The notes beneath the pieces are model-generated. The model ran no database searches. It saw only the letters and a program-made list of their open reading frames with translations, and was not told where the DNA came from. From Methanolobus sp. UBA474 (GTDB lineage: Archaea > Halobacteriota > Methanosarcinia > Methanosarcinales > Methanosarcinaceae), in the NCBI GenBank assembly GCA_002501695.1, contig DANZ01000134.1:1-11816 (forward strand): DNA of 11,816 bases. The letters run 5' to 3'. The position numbers were made by a program, and so were the translations under genes. Each line of letters opens with the position of its first letter. Positions within the stretch are counted from its first letter, which is position 1. This document shows, piece after piece, positions 1 to 6,805 of this stretch.

Positions 1-1005
1 GTAGGCACGGTGCTTGCTATCAAGCCCTGGAACTTCCCCTTCTGGCAGGTGCTCAGCGCAGCATCGCATGTGCTTGCAGGCGGGAATGTGATGCTGCTCA
101 AGCATTCAGGTTATGTGCCGCTGTGCGCACTGGAGATAGAGAACATCTTCATGGAAGCAGGGTTTCCCGAGGGGGTCTTCCAGACACTGCTCATAGACGG
201 AAGAACGGCATCCTCACTTATCTCAAGGAAGGAGGTAAAAGCCGTGTCCTTCACGGGGGGACACGATGCCGGGCAGAAGGTTGCAGGGCTTGCAGCCCAT
301 AACATGAAGAAGTTCGTGCTGGAGCTTGGCGGCAGCGACCCTTTCATCATTCTTGAGGATGCCAACGTGGAAATGGCAGCAAAGGTCGGCGTCCCGAGCC
401 GTTTCTTGAACACCGGCCAGACATGCATAGCAGCCAAGCGGTTCATTGTTGAGGAAGCAGTAGCCGGGGAGTTCACTGAGAGATTCGTGGAACTGACAGG
501 AAAGCTCATGATCGGTGACCCCATGGACCCGAAAACGGATATCGGGCCGATGGTCAGGGAGGAGCAGGTCCGGTTACTTGAAAGCCAGGTAAGGGACGCG
601 ATATCAAAGAGTGCGAAAGCCCTCATTGCAGGAGGAAGGATGGAAAGTGAGGGTTACATGTATTCGCCTACAGTGCTCAGTGATGTGAACAGGGATATGA
701 GGGTCATGAAGGAAGAGACTTTCGGACCTGTGGCGCCCATAATAACTGTAAAGGACGAAAAAGAAGCTGTCTGGATTGCAAACGATTCAGAGTTCGGGCT
801 GGGCGCCAGTGTTTGGAGCCAGGACCGTGAAAAGGCCCTGAGAATTGCCTCCGAGCTTGAGACCGGAATGGTTGGTATCAATTCCTTCTGTAAGCCCGAA
901 GCCTGCCTGCCCTTTGGCGGCATTAAGAAAAGCGGCATGGGACGGGAGCTTTCAAGGTATGGGTTCCTTGAGTTCATGAATATAAAGTCAATAAAGGTGA
1001 TCTAA
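1..1005 (+). CDS. Aldehyde dehydrogenase, succinate-semialdehyde dehydrogenase type (5' partial)
   Basis: NAD(P)-dependent oxidation of an aldehyde to its acid is the family reaction; the substrate here is unknown. The open frame runs from base 1 with no start, so the N-terminus lies outside the window. The visible 334 residues align without gaps to residues 122-455 of the complete paralogue at 3749-5116, so about 121 codons are missing. ALDH landmarks are present: PWNFPFW with the catalytic Asn (codon at 31), ELGGSDPF with the general-base Glu (322-324), GQTC with the nucleophilic Cys (424-426), EETFGPV, and LPFGGIKKSG near the C-terminus. The KHS/VP..ALEIE stretch is typical of the Sad/YneI subgroup. 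Odd: the cofactor-site FTGS motif reads FTGG here. It converges on the acetyltransferase gene with a 21-base gap. Cytosolic. The family is secure; the succinate-semialdehyde specificity is not. Confidence 0.93.
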   Translation, partial: VGTVLAIKPWNFPFWQVLSAASHVLAGGNVMLLKHSGYVPLCALEIENIFMEAGFPEGVFQTLLIDGRTASSLISRKEVKAVSFTGGHDAGQKVAGLAAHNMKKFVLELGGSDPFIILEDANVEMAAKVGVPSRFLNTGQTCIAAKRFIVEEAVAGEFTERFVELTGKLMIGDPMDPKTDIGPMVREEQVRLLESQVRDAISKSAKALIAGGRMESEGYMYSPTVLSDVNRDMRVMKEETFGPVAPIITVKDEKEAVWIANDSEFGLGASVWSQDREKALRIASELETGMVGINSFCKPEACLPFGGIKKSGMGRELSRYGFLEFMNIKSIKVI

Positions 1006-1026
1006 ATCCAGTCTGTGAATATCCGA

Positions 1027-1488
1027 TCATCTTTCTTTTTTCATCGTGTAATTTGTTAAAGTTTGCCCGTTTACGATAACCTGGTTTTCACTGATCAGAA
1101 TGAAACCCATTCTCTCAAAAAAGGGCCTGGCTACTTTTGATGCTTCTACAATCAGTTTTTTTGTATATCTGTCCTGAGCGAATCTTTCAATGTGATAATA
1201 AAGGATCTTTCCAATCCCCTTACCCTGGTAGTCAGGATCTACAAAGAAATAGTCTATATAACCGGGTGAACCAATGCTCATGAAGCCAACAATATTTCCA
1301 TTATCACATGCCATATAGGTTTTTACACATCTTAACCTTTGATCCCATGCCAGATAGTCCGGTGGCTTCGGAGCCCATGCCTCTTTCTGTTTTTCTGAAT
1401 ATATCGATGGATCTATCGCATGCACAGTCCTGTGGAAGAGATCGGTTATTTCCTCCAGATTTGTTTCCGAATATTCAGCAATGATCAT
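1027..1488 (-). CDS. GNAT family N-acetyltransferase, YafP-like
   Basis: Probably transfers an acetyl group from acetyl-CoA to an amine on an unknown substrate. The 153 residues form a single GNAT domain. Residues 78-93 hold the beta4 strand and acetyl-CoA pyrophosphate loop (YIDYFFVDPDYQ, then QGKGIG). The C-terminal signature ARPFFERMGF (120-129) followed by a TNYTMK ending resembles E. coli YafP as I remember it. The N-terminal half (HRTVHAIDPSIYSEKQKEAWAP) also fits YafP-like proteins. The ATG overlaps the stop of the upstream DUF3795 gene as ATGA (1485-1488), and GAGGAC lies just before it, so translation is probably coupled. It is the last gene of a three-gene minus-strand operon. Base composition is noticeably AT-rich. 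The family call is firm; substrate and role are unknown. Confidence 0.9.
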   Translation of the reverse strand: MIIAEYSETNLEEITDLFHRTVHAIDPSIYSEKQKEAWAPKPPDYLAWDQRLRCVKTYMACDNGNIVGFMSIGSPGYIDYFFVDPDYQGKGIGKILYYHIERFAQDRYTKKLIVEASKVARPFFERMGFILISENQVIVNGQTLTNYTMKKER

Positions 1489-1904
1489 GTCCTCTTACAG
1501 AGAGGCTCACCACAACTATAACAGTATCCTTTATGGACACAGATTGTGCCTCCGCATTTTGAACAGGCCCATCGTGTATTCTCATTTATAAGAAACTGTT
1601 GCAGACCATACTTTTTGATGTTCCCAAGGTTCTCTATCATGCTCATATTGTATCTGGTCCGATATCTTTTATCCAGTCTTTTTAGCCTGTCACACGGGAA
1701 GCCCTCGCATCCGAAACAAAACCGGGCATCGTCTTCCTGCAAACTTGCACAGTTCCTGATAATGCATTTAGCACAGCTTGCAGGCATGTTGCTATCAGGC
1801 CCCCGGCAGCCGGGGCATTTCTTCCTTTCCCGCAGGTACGCCATGCATACACCACAATTCATTCCGCATGGCGCAATAAGTGAAAACTCATCCGGGGAAT
1901 ACAT
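1485..1904 (-). CDS. DUF3795 domain protein, cysteine-rich
   Basis: A 139-residue protein with 17 cysteines: 13, 17, 20, 30, 33, 44, 47, 52, 63, 66, 71, 114, 117, 122, 128, 131 and 136. The opening LIAPCGMNCGVC and the later FCFGCEGFPC match the DUF3795 family, whose function is not known to me. The C-terminal block (CSKC, C, CYSC, C) looks like a separate zinc-ribbon-like knuckle. I infer that it binds zinc or possibly an iron-sulfur cluster. No signal peptide or membrane segment, so probably cytosolic. The ATG at 1902-1904 is preceded by GAGGG nine bases upstream, which overlaps the stop of the membrane-protein gene. The 3' end overlaps the acetyltransferase start by four bases. The tight spacing argues for co-expression of the three genes. 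Confidence 0.85.
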   Translation of the reverse strand: MYSPDEFSLIAPCGMNCGVCMAYLRERKKCPGCRGPDSNMPASCAKCIIRNCASLQEDDARFCFGCEGFPCDRLKRLDKRYRTRYNMSMIENLGNIKKYGLQQFLINENTRWACSKCGGTICVHKGYCYSCGEPLCKRT

Positions 1905-1917
1905 AAATTGTGACCCT

Positions 1918-2310
1918 CTACTTTTTATTCTCCAGGGCTGCTCCGACAGTGATACACATTACCGGGATCATCAGGTATCTCAGCCCGATCTGGGCGAAAT
2001 AATCCGAAACAGACATCCCGGACATGGGAATCAGTACCGCCATATCCAGTGATATATTTATGGCGAACCATGCTGACCCGAGAACTACTCCTTCTTTGAA
2101 ATAGTCTGCACCGATATTCTTGAAATAAGAGACCAAAAGGAAGGCAGCGGTGACAGAACCGACCACTATCATGATCGACTTGAACAGGGATATATCGATC
2201 GTCAGCTCTCCCTCCCTTGTATAGAACAGGAAGGAAGTTACAAAGGGTATAAGCCATGAAAGAAAGCCATAGCCTAAGTTTTGGAGATACTTGTTTTGCA
2301 TGATATTCAT
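1918..2310 (-). CDS. Small four-helix integral membrane protein of unknown function
   Basis: I do not recognise the family. The 130 residues are dominated by four hydrophobic stretches, roughly residues 12-30, 43-63, 73-97 and 105-126, with short polar loops and a charged ENKK end, so it is an integral membrane protein. No catalytic motif is visible. The frame ends in TAG, the only amber stop in the window; read-through would add ten codons before TGA. Two in-frame ATGs compete, at 2310 (MNIM...) and 2301. Neither has a ribosome binding site, and the best TATA box is so close that the mRNA would be leaderless or nearly so. It is first in the operon, 13 bases before the DUF3795 gene. The coding call rests on the long membrane pattern and operon position. 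Confidence 0.75.
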   Translation of the reverse strand: MNIMQNKYLQNLGYGFLSWLIPFVTSFLFYTREGELTIDISLFKSIMIVVGSVTAAFLLVSYFKNIGADYFKEGVVLGSAWFAINISLDMAVLIPMSGMSVSDYFAQIGLRYLMIPVMCITVGAALENKK

Positions 2311-2324
2311 TCAAAAGTATTGAC

Positions 2325-2337
2325 TATTTAAATATTT
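2325..2337 (-). promoter_or_regulatory. Candidate archaeal TATA box for the membrane protein/DUF3795/GNAT operon
   Basis: An AT-only 13-base block that reads AAATATTTAAATA on the minus strand. An archaeal start site about 25 bases downstream would fall near 2303-2308, at or just inside the annotated ATG at 2310. This points to a leaderless message or to use of the fourth-codon ATG at 2301. A weaker alternative TATA-like block is near 2364-2370. Confidence 0.45.
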
Positions 2338-2425
2338 GGATTTAGCGCCTATGCATCTTTTTTCATTATAGCCATGACTGCAATTGTGTTCGAAGTTTTA
2401 GTAATTGTTTAATAAATAGACCTGC

Positions 2426-2438
2426 TTTATTATATAAG
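2426..2438 (+). promoter_or_regulatory. Candidate archaeal TATA box for the lipoprotein gene
   Basis: TTTATTATATAAG matches the archaeal box well. A start site about 25 bases downstream (near 2458) would leave a leader of roughly 40 bases, containing the ribosome binding site GAGGG at 2489-2493, six bases before the ATG at 2500. The remainder of the 189-base divergent gap 2311-2499 shows no RNA gene or clear operator. Confidence 0.5.
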
Positions 2439-2499
2439 CTGACAGAACAGCATCAAGACAGGAATAAACTTAACCGGACTGGCAATTCGAGGGAATATT

Positions 2500-3534
2500 A
2501 TGAAAAGATCATTAATAGTATTTCTTCTGGCACTCATTACTCTTAGTGCAGGATGTACAGAAGAGATAAACGATGCAACAGAGATTTCCGATGACGCTGT
2601 CATCACTCATCTGACATACGGAGCTTTTACTTTGCCTGAGATGGCAGTACAGGAGCTTATCGTTAACTCCACAGCCGTTAACCTGAGCTATTATAACTAT
2701 GATAACGAGCTGACAGCCAGATATATCAAACCAATAGATGAACAGACCCGTAGCGATCTGCTTGACCTTATGAGAAATAATGATTTTACCGAAATGGAAG
2801 ATCTTTATGAACCTCAGGAAGGGCAGCCAATTGTCGCCGATACCGGAACTCTGGAGATAACGGTGGTCCAGGAAGGAATGAACAAGACCGTGAAGGTTGA
2901 TCCATACTTCGATGACTATATGCCTGCTGATCTCAGGGAGATAAATGACGCACTGGTCGATCTGAGAAGCTATGCCCTGTCAATATCCGGAGACGAGGCA
3001 AAAGTAATTGCCGAGGATTGGATAAAGAGCGCTCCCACTTACAGTTTTGATGGCTCGGGCCTGGTCCTTGAAGACTACCGGTCCGCAGAGAATTATCCTG
3101 AGGAACATATCCTCACTTACAACTTCACCAGCAGCCATGGCGGCTACGGTAACAGGACAAGCCAGATGGTCACCCAGGTCATCACCAACCACACGATCGA
3201 AGTGACCTTATACAACAGTAATGTAGTGTCCGCGGTCATCGATGGGGTATGGGATGAAAGGGAGCAGAACATGCTGGAATTCATCAGGATGGATTCTGGG
3301 CAGATGAACTGCACGCAGGCACCCTGGCAGCTCTGGTATGCAGAAGGCAATATAAATTTCATTAAAGAACCCACCGAGGAGGAGCTGGCAATCGCCTACT
3401 TCAGCACAGTTCATGGTATTGAGGTATCAAATCTCAGTTCCGCGAATCAGGAGGATGGTAGGTGCCGGTATGGCCTGACAGTAAAGGCAGAGAGTGTGCC
3501 TGTTCTGGAAGGACTGGGATGGCAGAAGGCATAA
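2500..3534 (+). CDS. Archaeal surface lipoprotein of unknown function
   Basis: The 344-residue product starts with a positively charged, hydrophobic signal peptide ending in a lipobox, LSAGC, so Cys19 would be lipidated and the protein anchored outside the cell membrane. Eight N-glycosylation sequons (Asn 56, 61, 128, 208, 218, 230, 270, 311) also fit a surface protein. Apart from Cys19 only Cys271 and Cys322 are present, a possible disulfide. Three parts can be seen. Residues 30-157 are a beta-rich region. Residues 164-260 carry SPTYSFDG-like and TSSHGGYGNRT motifs that I have seen recurring in methanogen exported proteins. Residues 265-344 form a short C-terminal part. No enzyme motif is visible. 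GAGGG stands six bases before the ATG. It diverges from the membrane-protein operon. Function unknown; export is the only firm inference. Confidence 0.82.
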   Translation: MKRSLIVFLLALITLSAGCTEEINDATEISDDAVITHLTYGAFTLPEMAVQELIVNSTAVNLSYYNYDNELTARYIKPIDEQTRSDLLDLMRNNDFTEMEDLYEPQEGQPIVADTGTLEITVVQEGMNKTVKVDPYFDDYMPADLREINDALVDLRSYALSISGDEAKVIAEDWIKSAPTYSFDGSGLVLEDYRSAENYPEEHILTYNFTSSHGGYGNRTSQMVTQVITNHTIEVTLYNSNVVSAVIDGVWDEREQNMLEFIRMDSGQMNCTQAPWQLWYAEGNINFIKEPTEEELAIAYFSTVHGIEVSNLSSANQEDGRCRYGLTVKAESVPVLEGLGWQKA

Positions 3535-3569
3535 AGTCTTTACCATCCACATCTAGTTCAGACTTTTTT
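3533..3569 (+). terminator. Hairpin plus T-tract terminator after the lipoprotein gene
   Basis: Perfect 7-bp stem AAAGTCT (3533-3539) with AGACTTT (3560-3566), a 20-base loop, and a six-T run (3564-3569). It begins at the stop codon of the lipoprotein gene. The stem is short and the loop long, so the T-run may matter more than the hairpin, as is usual in archaea. Confidence 0.5.
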
Positions 3570-3582
3570 ACGAGCCGCCCCT

Positions 3583-3626
3583 GGCCTGAAACAGGAAGTC
3601 AGAAAAAGCTCGCACTATTTCAGGTC
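3583..3626. repeat. Inverted repeat upstream of the ALDH-ALS promoter
   Basis: CCTGAAA (3585-3591) faces TTTCAGG (3618-3624). The arms extend to nine pairs if one G-T pair is allowed, with a 26-base spacer. It sits about 25 bases upstream of the TATA box, where an archaeal activator or repressor could bind. It could also be chance. The 214-base gap 3535-3748 also holds a terminator, a TATA box and a second small palindrome, but no gene that I can support. Confidence 0.25.
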
Positions 3627-3651
3627 ATTTATCAAAACAGTGATGCAACCA

Positions 3652-3661
3652 CTTTTATATG
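3652..3661 (+). promoter_or_regulatory. Candidate archaeal TATA box for the ALDH-ALS operon
   Basis: CTTTTATATG is a good archaeal TATA match. A start site near 3682 would give a leader of about 65 bases. That start would lie inside the small palindrome CCCAA-N6-TTGGG (3670-3685), a position that would suit an operator, though this is inference only. Confidence 0.5.
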
Positions 3662-3748
3662 TGATCAGACCCAACTGAAATTGGGGGAGTAGCCAGAACC
3701 ATTTACTGAAAGTTATTCCCTCAGGACGACTTACCGGGGGATATCGAT

Positions 3749-5116
3749 ATGGAAAGTATGAGATCTGTCGATCCTGCTACAGGAGAGATCATAGGGGATT
3801 ACGAACTGGATACTGAGTATGTTGTGGAAGATAAGATCAGGCTATCCGGGAAAGACTTCAGGGACTGGAAGAGCACATCGCCTTTTGACAGGTCCATGTA
3901 CCTTGACAACGTCGCAGGGATATTGAGGGAGAGAAAACAGGAACTGGCTGAAATGATCACCCGGGAGATGGGTAAGACCATTAAGGAGTCGCTGGGAGAG
4001 ATCGAGAAATGTGCCGTGCTGAGCGAGTACTTTGCCCGCAACGTTGAAAGGTTCCTTGCTGCGGAGTTCGTGGATACGGACGCCGAAACATCCGGTTTCC
4101 TGTATGAGCCCCTGGGCACCATACTGAACATTATGCCCTGGAACTTTCCTTTCTGGCAGGCGATGAGAGCAGCTGTTCCTGCACTTGCAGGCGGGAACGT
4201 TGTATTGCTCAAGCATTCCAGCAATGTGCCAGGATGCGCTCTTGAGATCGAGAAGATATTCTGCACGGCCGGGCTGCCTCCGGGAGCATACCAGACCCTG
4301 CTTATCAGGGGAGATCTGGCTTCAGGCCTGATATCCAGGGATGAGATCAGTGCGGTGTCCTTTACCGGAAGCAACCCTGCCGGAGAAAAAGTGGCGTCTG
4401 AAGCAGGGCGCTATATGAAGAAATTTGTACTGGAGCTTGGCGGAAGCGACCCGTTCATCGTTCTGGAGGATGCAGACCTGAAAAAAGCTGCCGAAGGTGC
4501 GGTAAAGTCCAGGTTCCGCAATGCAGGACAGAGTTGTACTGCAGCCAAGCGTTTTATTGTTGCCGGATCTATTGCCGGGGAATTCACGGAAGCGTTTGTG
4601 AGCAGGGTCGAGAAGCTCAAAGTCGGCGACCCCATGGACCGGGATACGCAGATAGGCCCTCTTATAAGCGCAAAGCAGAGGGATAAATTGAAGGAACAGG
4701 TTGATAAAACCCTGTCAATGGGTGCCGAGATCCTTCTGGAAGGCGGTCCCGTGGAAGGGGACGGTTTCTTTTATATGCCGACAGTGCTCAGTCATGTTAA
4801 GGAAAATGCTCCTGTCCTTACGGAGGAAACCTTCGGGCCCGTGGCACCTATAATCACATTCAGTGATGAGAGGGAAGCTGTTGATCTGGCCAACAGCACT
4901 CAATTCGGACTTGGAGCCAGTGTGTGGACAGAGGACAGGGACAGGGCCATGGCGCTGGTAAGGAATATCCATGCAGGTGTCATTGCCATAAACCATATAG
5001 TAACATCTGATCCGGGCCTGCCCTTTGGAGGCTTCAAGAAAAGCGGCATCGGCAGGGAACTGTATCGTGTAGGCATGCAGGAGTTCATGCAGATCAAATC
5101 TTTAAAAGTATATTAA
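3749..5116 (+). CDS. Aldehyde dehydrogenase, succinate-semialdehyde dehydrogenase type
   Basis: A complete 455-residue cytosolic dehydrogenase, a normal length for the Sad/YneI-like branch. It would oxidise an aldehyde to its acid with NAD(P). Visible landmarks: MPWNFPFW with catalytic Asn132, FTGSNPAG at 206-212 in the cofactor fold, ELGGSDPF with general-base Glu229, GQSC with nucleophile Cys263, EETFGPVAP at 359-367, and LPFGGFKKSGIGRE near the C-terminus. GGGGG eight bases before the ATG at 3749 supports that start over the in-frame ATG at 3758. The next gene, an acetolactate-synthase-like enzyme, starts 12 bases after the stop, so the pair is probably co-transcribed. It is a paralogue of the gene at 1-1005 (194 of 334 aligned residues identical by hand count). 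The physiological aldehyde is unknown; succinate semialdehyde and lactaldehyde are only family-based possibilities. Confidence 0.95.
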   Translation: MESMRSVDPATGEIIGDYELDTEYVVEDKIRLSGKDFRDWKSTSPFDRSMYLDNVAGILRERKQELAEMITREMGKTIKESLGEIEKCAVLSEYFARNVERFLAAEFVDTDAETSGFLYEPLGTILNIMPWNFPFWQAMRAAVPALAGGNVVLLKHSSNVPGCALEIEKIFCTAGLPPGAYQTLLIRGDLASGLISRDEISAVSFTGSNPAGEKVASEAGRYMKKFVLELGGSDPFIVLEDADLKKAAEGAVKSRFRNAGQSCTAAKRFIVAGSIAGEFTEAFVSRVEKLKVGDPMDRDTQIGPLISAKQRDKLKEQVDKTLSMGAEILLEGGPVEGDGFFYMPTVLSHVKENAPVLTEETFGPVAPIITFSDEREAVDLANSTQFGLGASVWTEDRDRAMALVRNIHAGVIAINHIVTSDPGLPFGGFKKSGIGRELYRVGMQEFMQIKSLKVY

Positions 5117-5128
5117 GGCGTGTGGAAA

Positions 5129-6775
5129 ATGAAAGGCAGTGACCTTTTTGTAAAATGTCTTGAGAACGAAGGCGTTGAGTACATATTCGGGGTCCCCGGG
5201 GAGGAGACCATAGACCTGACGGATTCGCTGTCCAGGTCCGGTATCAGGTTCATTGTTACCAGACATGAGCAGGGTGCTGCCTTCATGGCGGACATGTATG
5301 GAAGGTTGACACATAAACCCGGAGTGTGCCTTGCAACTCTTGGCCCGGGGGCTACGAACCTGATAACGGGGGTTGCTGATGCCCAGCTTGATAAAGCGCC
5401 TCTGGTTGCCATCACAGGACAGGCAGGGCTTGAGAAGACACACAAAGAGTCACACCAGTATATAGACATAGTAGCTATGTTCAGGCACGTCACAAGCTGG
5501 AACACCAGGGTCACAAGACCGGACTTCATACCCGAGATAGTGCGCAAGGCATTTGAGATCGCTGCTGACAGGCCCGGGGCGGTGCATATTGAACTCCCCG
5601 AGGATATTGCCGGAGAGGACAGCGATGACAACCGGAAGCAGCCTCTTTTCAAAAAGGGCCGGCCCCACATCATCATGCATGACAGTCAAGACCTCACAAA
5701 GGCTGCTGAAATGATAAGAGAGAGCTCCATGCCTCTCATCCTTGCAGGTAACGGTGTCTTCAGGGGAAATGCGGCCAGCGAACTTCGGAAATTTGTCAGC
5801 TCTTCCGGGCTGCCGGTGGTCACCACGTTCATGGGGAAGGGAGCTGTCCCGGCAGATGACGAGCACTATCTTGGCTCAATGGGCATCAAGGACAGGGACC
5901 ATGTGATGTGCGGCCTTGATATGGCGGACCTGGTAATAACCGTGGGCTATGATTACGTGGAGTACAGTCCAAGATACTGGAATGCTGACGGCCTGAAGAA
6001 GATAATCCATATCCATTCAGACCATCCGGAAACAGATGAGAGTTACATTCCGGACATCACGCTGCCCGGAAATATCAGGCAGGCACTTTCCAGGCTTACC
6101 GAAGAGTGTGGTTGCAAAAAGGAAATGTCTGAAAGGTTCAGGAAGGTGCGCTCAAAGATGAGAGCTGAACTTGAGGACTTCATGGACGACATGTCCTTTC
6201 CAATGAAACCCCAGAAGATAATATACGATATCAGAGAATGCCTGTCAAGGAATGATATGCTTGTGAGTGATGTGGGTGCCCATAAACTCTGGGTCGGGAG
6301 GCTTTTCCCTGCATATGAGGCAAACACTGTCTTTATATCCAATGGCCTGGCCTCCATGGGATTTGCACTCCCTGCGGCCATACTTGCAAGTTTCTTAAAC
6401 CCTGAGCGCAAGGTAGTGGCAGTTATAGGGGATGGCGGATTCCTGATGAACGTGCAGGAAATGGAAACTGCTGTAAGGCTTGGATGCAGCTTTGTCGTGG
6501 TCATCTTTAACGACTCAAAATACGGGCTCATCGAGTGGCATGAAAAAAGAAAGTTCGATCAGAGCATAGGCATTGATTTCACCAATCCTGACTTTGTGAT
6601 GCTTGCGAAGAGTTTCGGGGCAAAGGGCGTGAGGATAGAGAATGCCGGAGAGTTCAGGCCCGTGCTCAAGGAAGCCCTCAGCCAGGGCGGGGTATGGATC
6701 CTGGATGTAAGGGTGGACTACTCGGAGAACTTCAGGCTCACGGAGAAACTGAGCAATAATATGTGCGACCTCTGA
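5129..6775 (+). CDS. Acetolactate synthase-like thiamine-diphosphate enzyme (AlsS type)
   Basis: 548 residues with the standard three-domain ThDP fold: PYR domain (about 1-165) with catalytic Glu47 in RHEQGA, central domain (about 185-330), and PP domain (about 365-535) with the ThDP/Mg motif GDGGF (434-438) and Asn461, i.e. GDG-X24-N. The motifs VGYD..EY and the ending DVRVDYSEN resemble the catabolic, FAD-independent AlsS class more than the biosynthetic IlvB. AlsS joins two pyruvates to acetolactate with loss of CO2. No regulatory subunit gene lies nearby, which also fits AlsS. A GTG at 5120 is in frame, but MKGSDLFVK from the ATG at 5129 matches the usual family start, and AAGG lies ten bases upstream of it. 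The enzyme follows an aldehyde dehydrogenase by 12 bases, so another 2-oxoacid decarboxylase or ligase activity that yields or uses an aldehyde is possible. Confidence 0.88.
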   Translation: MKGSDLFVKCLENEGVEYIFGVPGEETIDLTDSLSRSGIRFIVTRHEQGAAFMADMYGRLTHKPGVCLATLGPGATNLITGVADAQLDKAPLVAITGQAGLEKTHKESHQYIDIVAMFRHVTSWNTRVTRPDFIPEIVRKAFEIAADRPGAVHIELPEDIAGEDSDDNRKQPLFKKGRPHIIMHDSQDLTKAAEMIRESSMPLILAGNGVFRGNAASELRKFVSSSGLPVVTTFMGKGAVPADDEHYLGSMGIKDRDHVMCGLDMADLVITVGYDYVEYSPRYWNADGLKKIIHIHSDHPETDESYIPDITLPGNIRQALSRLTEECGCKKEMSERFRKVRSKMRAELEDFMDDMSFPMKPQKIIYDIRECLSRNDMLVSDVGAHKLWVGRLFPAYEANTVFISNGLASMGFALPAAILASFLNPERKVVAVIGDGGFLMNVQEMETAVRLGCSFVVVIFNDSKYGLIEWHEKRKFDQSIGIDFTNPDFVMLAKSFGAKGVRIENAGEFRPVLKEALSQGGVWILDVRVDYSENFRLTEKLSNNMCDL

Positions 6776-6805
6776 AGACTTCTCTTAAGTAAGTGAAAGC
6801 GATCT

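Noticed and set aside
111..626. A 171-codon open frame on the minus strand
   Set aside because: It is antisense to the strongly conserved aldehyde dehydrogenase at 1-1005 and has a low-complexity, serine-rich translation with no recognisable domain.
1006..1040. T-rich run as a terminator for the first dehydrogenase gene
   Set aside because: The T-run lies inside the acetyltransferase coding sequence (lysine codons) and I found no convincing hairpin before it; T-rich termination without a hairpin remains possible but is not supported enough to list.
1546..2052. A 168-codon open frame on the plus strand
   Set aside because: It lies antisense to the DUF3795 and membrane-protein genes, which have family motifs, ribosome binding sites and tight operon spacing; its translation resembles no family.
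3462..3692. A 76-codon plus-strand frame across the end of the lipoprotein gene and the following gap
   Set aside because: It starts inside the lipoprotein gene in another frame, runs through the terminator and TATA box, and shows no motif.
5120..5128. GTG start three codons upstream of the ALS-like gene start
   Set aside because: The AAGG site would be only one base away, and the family normally begins at the MKxSDLF methionine, encoded by the ATG at 5129.
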